Part shown: piece after piece, positions 6,368 to 9,566 of the stretch
How positions within the stretch are numbered: the first letter of the stretch is position 1
Layout of the letters: each line of letters begins with the position of its first letter
NCBI GenBank assembly: GCA_035317605.1
Contig: DATHGT010000125.1
Location: 1 to 9,566 of the forward strand
From: DATHGT01 sp035317605
Lineage (GTDB): Bacteria; Methylomirabilota; Methylomirabilia; Rokubacteriales; CSP1-6
Length of the DNA stretch: 9,566 nt
Direction of reading: 5' to 3'
Position numbers and translations under genes: made by a program
Notes under the pieces: model-generated
The model's input: only the letters and a program-made list of their open reading frames with translations
What the model was told of the DNA's origin: nothing
Database searches by the model: none

Positions 6368-6411
6368 TGAGCACTTTCGTGCACATGTGCGGCCGTGCAC
6401 GGAAGTGTTCA
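6368..6411 (+). other. long hairpin downstream of the permease gene
   Basis: Bases 6368-6384 (TGAGCACTTTCGTGCAC) pair with 6395-6411 (GTGCACGGAAGTGTTCA) over a 10-base loop. This forms a 17-bp stem with two G-U type pairs. It begins just five bases after the permease stop. AGTGCT-G-AGCACT (6363-6375) is an alternative small palindrome at its foot. No T-run follows, so it is not a textbook intrinsic terminator. It could act as a weak terminator, an mRNA end stabiliser or a protein-binding site upstream of the next gene. Confidence 0.5.
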
Positions 6412-6503
6412 AAAGCCAACGCTGAACCCGTCGGCATCGTCCATGCACTTCAAACGCGGCAGATGCTTCACGCGCCGCAGGGCGCGAAAGGAGTGGGAAG
6501 CGT

Positions 6504-7100
6504 ATGGAAACTGGACGCGAGTACCCGTCGTGGTATGCCATGGAGTGGCGGGCGTGGCCGATCGCCTGGAGCGCCGTCTGGGTCGGCGCGCTGGCCGCGC
6601 TCACCGTGGGCCTGATCATCGGGCTCATCGGATTCGCCTTCGGCGCGCACGAGTCGAGCCGTCTGGCGAAGTGGTCGAACGTGAAGTTCATCACGCTCGT
6701 GTTCAACGTAGCGGGGGCGTTCTTCGCGTTCGTCGTCGGCGGCTGGGCCGCCGTTCGCATCGCCGGTATCCGCCGCGCGGAGCCCGCGATCTTGCACGGC
6801 AGTATCGTCTTTGCGCTCACCGTGCCGATGTTGGTGGCGCTCTCGGTGTTCGGCGCGCACTTCGGTGGCTGGTACGGCGGTCTCGCCGGCACCCCGGGCT
6901 GGGCGACGGCCATTCCGCCCGTCAATCCCGATCTCGCCGAGGCGATGCGCAACACCGCGCTCGCGGCGCTGGCCGCCTTGCTGATCGGTCTCGTCGGCGC
7001 CGTGATCGGCGCGTGGATGGGTTCGAGCGAGCCGATGACCTTCACTCACCACCGTCGCCGCGACCTCGCCGTCGAGGATCGCCCGCGGCGCATCGCTTAG
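6504..7100 (+). CDS. four-helix integral membrane protein of unknown function
   Basis: I do not recognise a characterised family. The 198-residue protein has four hydrophobic segments, at about residues 20-47, 60-86, 97-118 and 148-172. A basic C-terminal tail (THHRRRDLAVEDRPRRIA) is probably cytoplasmic. Glycine-rich helices such as GALAALTVGLIIGLIGFAFG and AGAFFAFVVGGWAAVRIAG resemble uncharacterised small membrane proteins common in soil proteobacteria-like genomes. The start is supported by AAAGGAG (6487-6493), ten bases before the ATG. A small hairpin, CGCGCC-GCAG-GGCGCG (6471-6486), sits directly before that site and could influence translation. The stop codon lies within the ribosome binding site of the downstream 26-residue membrane miniprotein gene, so the two are probably made together. 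Confidence 0.75.
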   Translation: METGREYPSWYAMEWRAWPIAWSAVWVGALAALTVGLIIGLIGFAFGAHESSRLAKWSNVKFITLVFNVAGAFFAFVVGGWAAVRIAGIRRAEPAILHGSIVFALTVPMLVALSVFGAHFGGWYGGLAGTPGWATAIPPVNPDLAEAMRNTALAALAALLIGLVGAVIGAWMGSSEPMTFTHHRRRDLAVEDRPRRIA

Positions 7101-7109
7101 GAGGCAATC

Positions 7110-7190
7110 ATGGGTCTCATCATCCTCTGGCTGTTGGGCCTTCCCCTCTCGCTCATCGTCATCCTGTTCCTGCTCGGCGTCGGTCGTTAG
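7110..7190 (+). CDS. 26-residue single-helix membrane miniprotein
   Basis: The reading frame MGLIILWLLGLPLSLIVILF followed by LLGVGR starts at 7110 and ends with TAG at 7188-7190. It has an ideal AGGAGG (7099-7104) five bases before the ATG, formed partly from the stop codon of the preceding gene. Almost the whole chain is one hydrophobic helix with a Gly-Leu-Pro kink near residues 10-12 and a single C-terminal arginine. Nine bases after the stop-side spacer comes a strong terminator hairpin, so this is the last gene of its transcript. Short hydrophobic proteins of this type often serve as subunits or regulators of larger membrane proteins; a partnership with the upstream four-helix protein is plausible but only inferred. 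It is short enough to be missed by most gene callers. Confidence 0.72.
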   Translation: MGLIILWLLGLPLSLIVILFLLGVGR

Positions 7191-7196
7191 CTCACT

Positions 7197-7222
7197 CGAA
7201 GGGGGGCTTCGGCCCCCCTTCG
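7197..7222. terminator. bidirectional UUCG-capped intrinsic terminator-like hairpin
   Basis: CGAAGGGGGGC (7197-7207) pairs perfectly with GCCCCCCTTCG (7212-7222) over the very stable TTCG loop. It lies in the 33 bases between two convergent genes: seven bases after the miniprotein stop, and one base past the stop of the minus-strand DUF420 gene. That position and symmetry suit termination of both transcripts. There is no long T-run on either side, so termination strength is inferred. Confidence 0.75.
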
Positions 7223-7223
7223 C

Positions 7224-7781
7224 TCACCAGTGGTACAGCAACACGTAGACGATGACCCCCGTCACGGAGACGTAGAGCCAGATCGGAAGCGTGCGCCGGG
7301 CGAGGCGCTTGTGACGATCGATCTGGGCCGGGAGACCACGATAGGCCGAGAGGCCGCGGTAGATCGTGGTGAGGGCGAGGGGGACGATGACGGCGGCTAG
7401 CACGATGTGAGACACCAGGAGCACGAAGTAGATCGGCCGAATCCACCCCCGGCCGGCGAACGGGCGCGAGCCCGCGTGGGCGTGGTAGACGAGATAGCAG
7501 GCCAGGAACAGCACCGAGACCGCGAACGCCCCGAGCATGCACGCGCGGTGAGCCACCACGTTCCGCCGTCGGATGAACACGAACCCCGCCGTCAGCAGGA
7601 CGGCGCTGGCCGTGTTGAGCAGCGCGTTCACGGTCGGCAGCGCCGCGACGCTCGGCGCCACGACGCCCGCCGGAGCACGCCCCAGCATGAGCGTCGCCAA
7701 CACCGCGATCGCCGCCACCGACACGGCGGCGATTCCCCAGAGGACGGCACGATCACCGAAGCGCGCGGACTCGGGAGGCAC
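7224..7781 (-). CDS. DUF420 membrane protein (CtaM/YozB-like)
   Basis: DUF420 proteins are small membrane proteins; the Staphylococcus member CtaM is needed for maturation of the aa3-type haem-copper oxidase. This 185-residue protein has the family pattern LPTVNALLNTASAVLLTAGF (48-67), then RRNVVAHRACMLGAFAVSVL (72-91), then YLVYHAHAG (96-104), RPIYFVLLVSHIVLAAV (115-131) and RRTLPIWLYVSVTGVIVYVL (162-181). Conserved-looking histidines at 78, 100, 125 and 157 sit at membrane edges and could bind haem or copper. Five hydrophobic segments are visible. No oxidase gene is nearby, so the link to respiration rests on the family alone. The GTG start at 7779-7781 has no ribosome binding site but has a TATAAT only eight bases upstream, which suggests a leaderless message. 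Confidence 0.85.
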   Translation of the reverse strand: MPPESARFGDRAVLWGIAAVSVAAIAVLATLMLGRAPAGVVAPSVAALPTVNALLNTASAVLLTAGFVFIRRRNVVAHRACMLGAFAVSVLFLACYLVYHAHAGSRPFAGRGWIRPIYFVLLVSHIVLAAVIVPLALTTIYRGLSAYRGLPAQIDRHKRLARRTLPIWLYVSVTGVIVYVLLYHW

Positions 7782-7789
7782 GAAGCGAA

Positions 7790-7795
7790 ATTATA
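7790..7795 (-). promoter_or_regulatory. consensus -10 box of the DUF420 gene
   Basis: On the minus strand TATAAT occupies 7795 down to 7790, a perfect -10 match in GC-rich DNA. The GTG start codon begins at 7781, so a transcript starting six to eight bases after the box would begin at, or one or two bases before, the start codon. No clear TTGACA-like -35 is visible around 7813-7818 (minus-strand reading TCGGGC). Confidence 0.6.
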
Positions 7796-7866
7796 GTCCG
7801 TGACGCTCGAGGGCCCGATGAACCACCACGGAGGTTTGCGGGTTCTCAGGATCGCGCGCCGATGCT

Positions 7867-7938
7867 GGAGCGAGCGAGCCTCAGCTCGCTCGTTCCGCGA
7901 ACAGGGAGGTTTGGGGGGAGCGCCCCGCGCCCCCCAAC
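7867..7938. repeat. two-hairpin G-rich repeat element, copy A
   Basis: Hairpin 1 is GGAGCGAGCGAGC (7867-7879), loop CTCA, then GCTCGCTCGTTCC (7884-7896), with one G-T pair. A linker GCGAACAGGGAGG leads to hairpin 2: TTGGGGGG (7911-7918), an 11-base loop, then CCCCCCAA (7930-7937). Bases 7875-7918 repeat at 7949-7992 with only two mismatches. On the minus strand it encodes LGGAGRSPQTSLFAERAS followed by a stop, almost identical to the peptide of copy B. Here the peptide is not joined to a gene. No transposase is present. Confidence 0.8.
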
Positions 7939-7948
7939 ATGGACGACT

Positions 7949-8012
7949 CGAGCCTCAGCTCGCTCGCTCCGCGAACAGGGGGGTTTGGGGGGGTCGTCCC
8001 GACCCCCCCAAC
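7949..8012. repeat. two-hairpin G-rich repeat element, copy B (forms the 3' end of the transporter gene)
   Basis: This copy lies 74 bases from copy A. Hairpin 1 is shortened to CGAGC-CTCA-GCTCG (7949-7962). Hairpin 2 is a perfect 12-bp stem, TTGGGGGGGTCG (7985-7996), loop TCC, then CGACCCCCCCAA (8000-8011). On the minus strand the copy supplies the last 18 codons of the AI-2E-family gene. The TGA stop sits in the loop of hairpin 1. Confidence 0.82.
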
Positions 8013-9566
8013 TCAGACAACGGCCGCAACGCCGCGACCTGCTCGAGGTGATCACGCGTCTCGAGCAGGCTCCCGCCCACGTGGTCGGCGCCCGCCGAGC
8101 GCAGGACGTCCCAGTGATCGTCGCCGTCCTCGCCCCAGCGTCCGACGAGAATCTTCACGTCGGGAAACCGCGTGCGCAGACGTTTGCAGAAATAACGCGC
8201 CTGGGCCAGGCCGCCCGGTGGAAGCGACGACAGAATGATCACGGCCGGGGACGAGGTCTCGACCATCGCGACCGCCTCCGAGGCCAGCACGTCGGTCGAC
8301 GCCAGCTCGACGTCGAACCGACCGGCGTCGACGAGCCGGCGGAACATCTCCAGCGCCACCTCGTCGGCCTTGTCCCTCGCCGGACAGCCGAGCACGCGCA
8401 CGCGCTCCCCCGTCGGCTCCGAGGCCGCGACCGGCGCCGCGTCCTCGACGATCTCCAGCGTGCCGCGCGCGACGAAGTTCAGGCCGTCCTCGGAGAGCCG
8501 CTGGCGCGCGAAGTCCGCCTTGGCGCAGACCAGCGCGGGAATCAACAATCCGTCGTAGAGCTGCTCGGCGGGCTGAGCCTTCAGGAACGCTTCGACGATC
8601 TCGCTCGCCTCGTCCAGGTCCTCGGCGAGCAGCCGCTGATAGTAGCTCGCCGGCGGCTCCAGGGCCGGCTCGTCGCCGGCCAGGATCGTCACGAAGCTCA
8701 TCTCGGGAATGTACTTGGACAGGACGAGCAGGCACACGGTGAGGGGGGTGGCGAGCAGGAGACCCATGGGACCCCACAGCCACGTCCACACCGCGATGGC
8801 CACCAGCAGCGCGACCTTCGACACGCCCGCGCGCTGGCTGTACACGATGGGCTCGACCACGCCACCGACGATCACCTCCAGGACCACGAAGAGCGCGGCG
8901 ACCGACACCGGCTTCATCCACCCGTCGAACACGGCCAGGCTGAACAGGATCGCCGGCACCACCGCCAGCCACACGCCGACGTACGGAACGAAGCGCAACC
9001 CGGCGAGAAGCGCGCCCCACAAGAGCGCGTACGGCAGCCCGCTGAGCCAGAGGCCGACCGCGAAGGTCAGGCCGATGGTCGCGTTGACGATCGACTGTCC
9101 GACCAGGTAGCCGCTGATGCGTTCGCTCGCCTCGTCGAGAGCCTTGGTGGTGAGGGTCATACGGCCGTAGCCGACGAGACGGATCAACCGATTACGCATC
9201 TCCGCCCGCTCGAACAGCATGAACACGACCAGCAGCGCCACGAGCCCGACCGTGGCCAGCGGCTCGGTCACCGCGGTCACCTGGGACAGGAGGCTTCGCT
9301 GCGATCCCTGGACGACCACGGGCACCGGCTTGTCGCGCGCCGGTACCGCCTTCTCGATCTCGCCGACGACCTCGTCGACGCCGGAGCGCACGCGGCCCAG
9401 AAAGCGCCCGCCGCCCTGCTGGCGCCAGCGCGCGAGTTTCTCCTTGATGATCGCGGTGTACTTTGGCACGCCCTCGCCCAGCGTCGAGACCTGCTGGGTC
9501 AGGGCCCAGCCCGCGCCCGCGATGAGCGAGAACGCGAGCGCGACCACCACCAGCACCGAGGCGGCC
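7955..9566 (-). CDS. AI-2E family transporter fused to a B12-binding-like domain (5' end outside the window)
   Basis: AI-2E (PerM/YdiK) family membrane proteins move small molecules or ions; few have known substrates. The visible part is about 536 residues, and the first helices lie beyond the window edge. Numbering from the GTG at 9554-9556, the family core includes GYLVGQSIVNATIGLTFAVG (149-168), LSGLPYALLWGALLAGLRFV (171-190), PYVGVW and GPMGLLLATPLTVCLLVLSK (262-281). After the membrane part there is a helical linker (about 285-380), then an alternating strand-helix domain from RVRVLGCPARDKADEV (385) to about 510. That domain resembles the cobalamin-binding Rossmann-like fold (including IILSSLPPGG and KILVGRWG). 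However, the DxHxxG motif that binds the cofactor is replaced by PARDKA, so cobalamin binding is unlikely. The final residues (about 516-533, LGGSGRPPQTPLFAERAS) and stop come from repeat copy B. The gene is divergent from nothing here and stands alone. Confidence 0.88.
   Translation of the reverse strand, partial: AASVLVVVALAFSLIAGAGWALTQQVSTLGEGVPKYTAIIKEKLARWRQQGGGRFLGRVRSGVDEVVGEIEKAVPARDKPVPVVVQGSQRSLLSQVTAVTEPLATVGLVALLVVFMLFERAEMRNRLIRLVGYGRMTLTTKALDEASERISGYLVGQSIVNATIGLTFAVGLWLSGLPYALLWGALLAGLRFVPYVGVWLAVVPAILFSLAVFDGWMKPVSVAALFVVLEVIVGGVVEPIVYSQRAGVSKVALLVAIAVWTWLWGPMGLLLATPLTVCLLVLSKYIPEMSFVTILAGDEPALEPPASYYQRLLAEDLDEASEIVEAFLKAQPAEQLYDGLLIPALVCAKADFARQRLSEDGLNFVARGTLEIVEDAAPVAASEPTGERVRVLGCPARDKADEVALEMFRRLVDAGRFDVELASTDVLASEAVAMVETSSPAVIILSSLPPGGLAQARYFCKRLRTRFPDVKILVGRWGEDGDDHWDVLRSAGADHVGGSLLETRDHLEQVAALRPLSELGGSGRPPQTPLFAERAS

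Noticed and set aside
7830..7842. GGAGGTTTGCGGG as a fourth copy of the G-rich repeat
   Set aside because: Only a short stretch resembles the linker and hairpin 2 start, with no matching C-rich arm. It could be a decayed fragment, but support is too thin.
7989..8012. G-run and C-run near 7.9-8.0 kb considered as a terminator for the AI-2E gene
   Set aside because: The hairpin lies inside the coding end of the gene and is part of a repeated element found elsewhere in another orientation, so I call it a repeat. A secondary terminator-like role is not excluded.

Overview
This is a GC-rich (roughly two-thirds G+C by eye), densely coded bacterial window with many overlapping stop/start codons and GTG/TTG starts. 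The gene set and codon use suggest an uncultivated soil or sediment bacterium; a Rokubacteria/Methylomirabilota-like genome fits best. That placement is an inference from protein style, since the window has no marker gene.

Layout. (a) 15-417, minus strand: a decayed HicAB toxin-antitoxin pair. The toxin has a one-base frameshift before its expected catalytic histidine, and the antitoxin has lost about ten internal residues in frame. (b) 494-2774, minus strand: a tightly overlapping operon read as nicotinamidase, then a stand-alone LigD 3'-phosphoesterase, then a stand-alone LigD-type ATP-dependent DNA ligase. LigD is therefore split into separate proteins, and no polymerase domain or Ku gene is present here. 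(c) 2775-2940: a divergent regulatory region with an extended -10 promoter for the plus strand and GC-rich inverted repeats beside the nicotinamidase ribosome binding site. (d) 2941-6363, plus strand: an exported acetamidase/formamidase-family protein, then a ZnuA-like metal-binding protein and a ZnuB-like permease that overlap by ATGA. No ABC ATPase gene is present. The permease carries a long in-frame insertion made of a 42-bp tandem repeat and a G-rich hairpin element, plus an unusual C-terminal extension. (e) 6504-7190, plus strand: a four-helix membrane protein and a 26-residue membrane miniprotein, ending at a UUCG-capped hairpin shared with the convergent gene. (f) 7224-7781, minus strand: a DUF420 membrane protein with a TATAAT box so close to its GTG that the mRNA may be leaderless. 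(g) 7867-8012: two tandem copies of a two-hairpin repeat. (h) 7955 to the window end, minus strand: an AI-2E-family transporter fused to a B12-binding-like domain. It is cut by the window edge, and its last ~18 codons and stop lie in one of the repeats.

The most unusual feature is the small palindromic element. Two copies are in tandem at 7.9 kb, and a related copy lies in the opposite sense of translation inside the metal permease. The tandem copies encode nearly the same 18-residue peptide followed by a stop, and one of them forms the transporter's C-terminus. The other points worth a second look are the split LigD operon with nicotinamidase, the insertion and tail of the permease, and the two lesions in HicAB.
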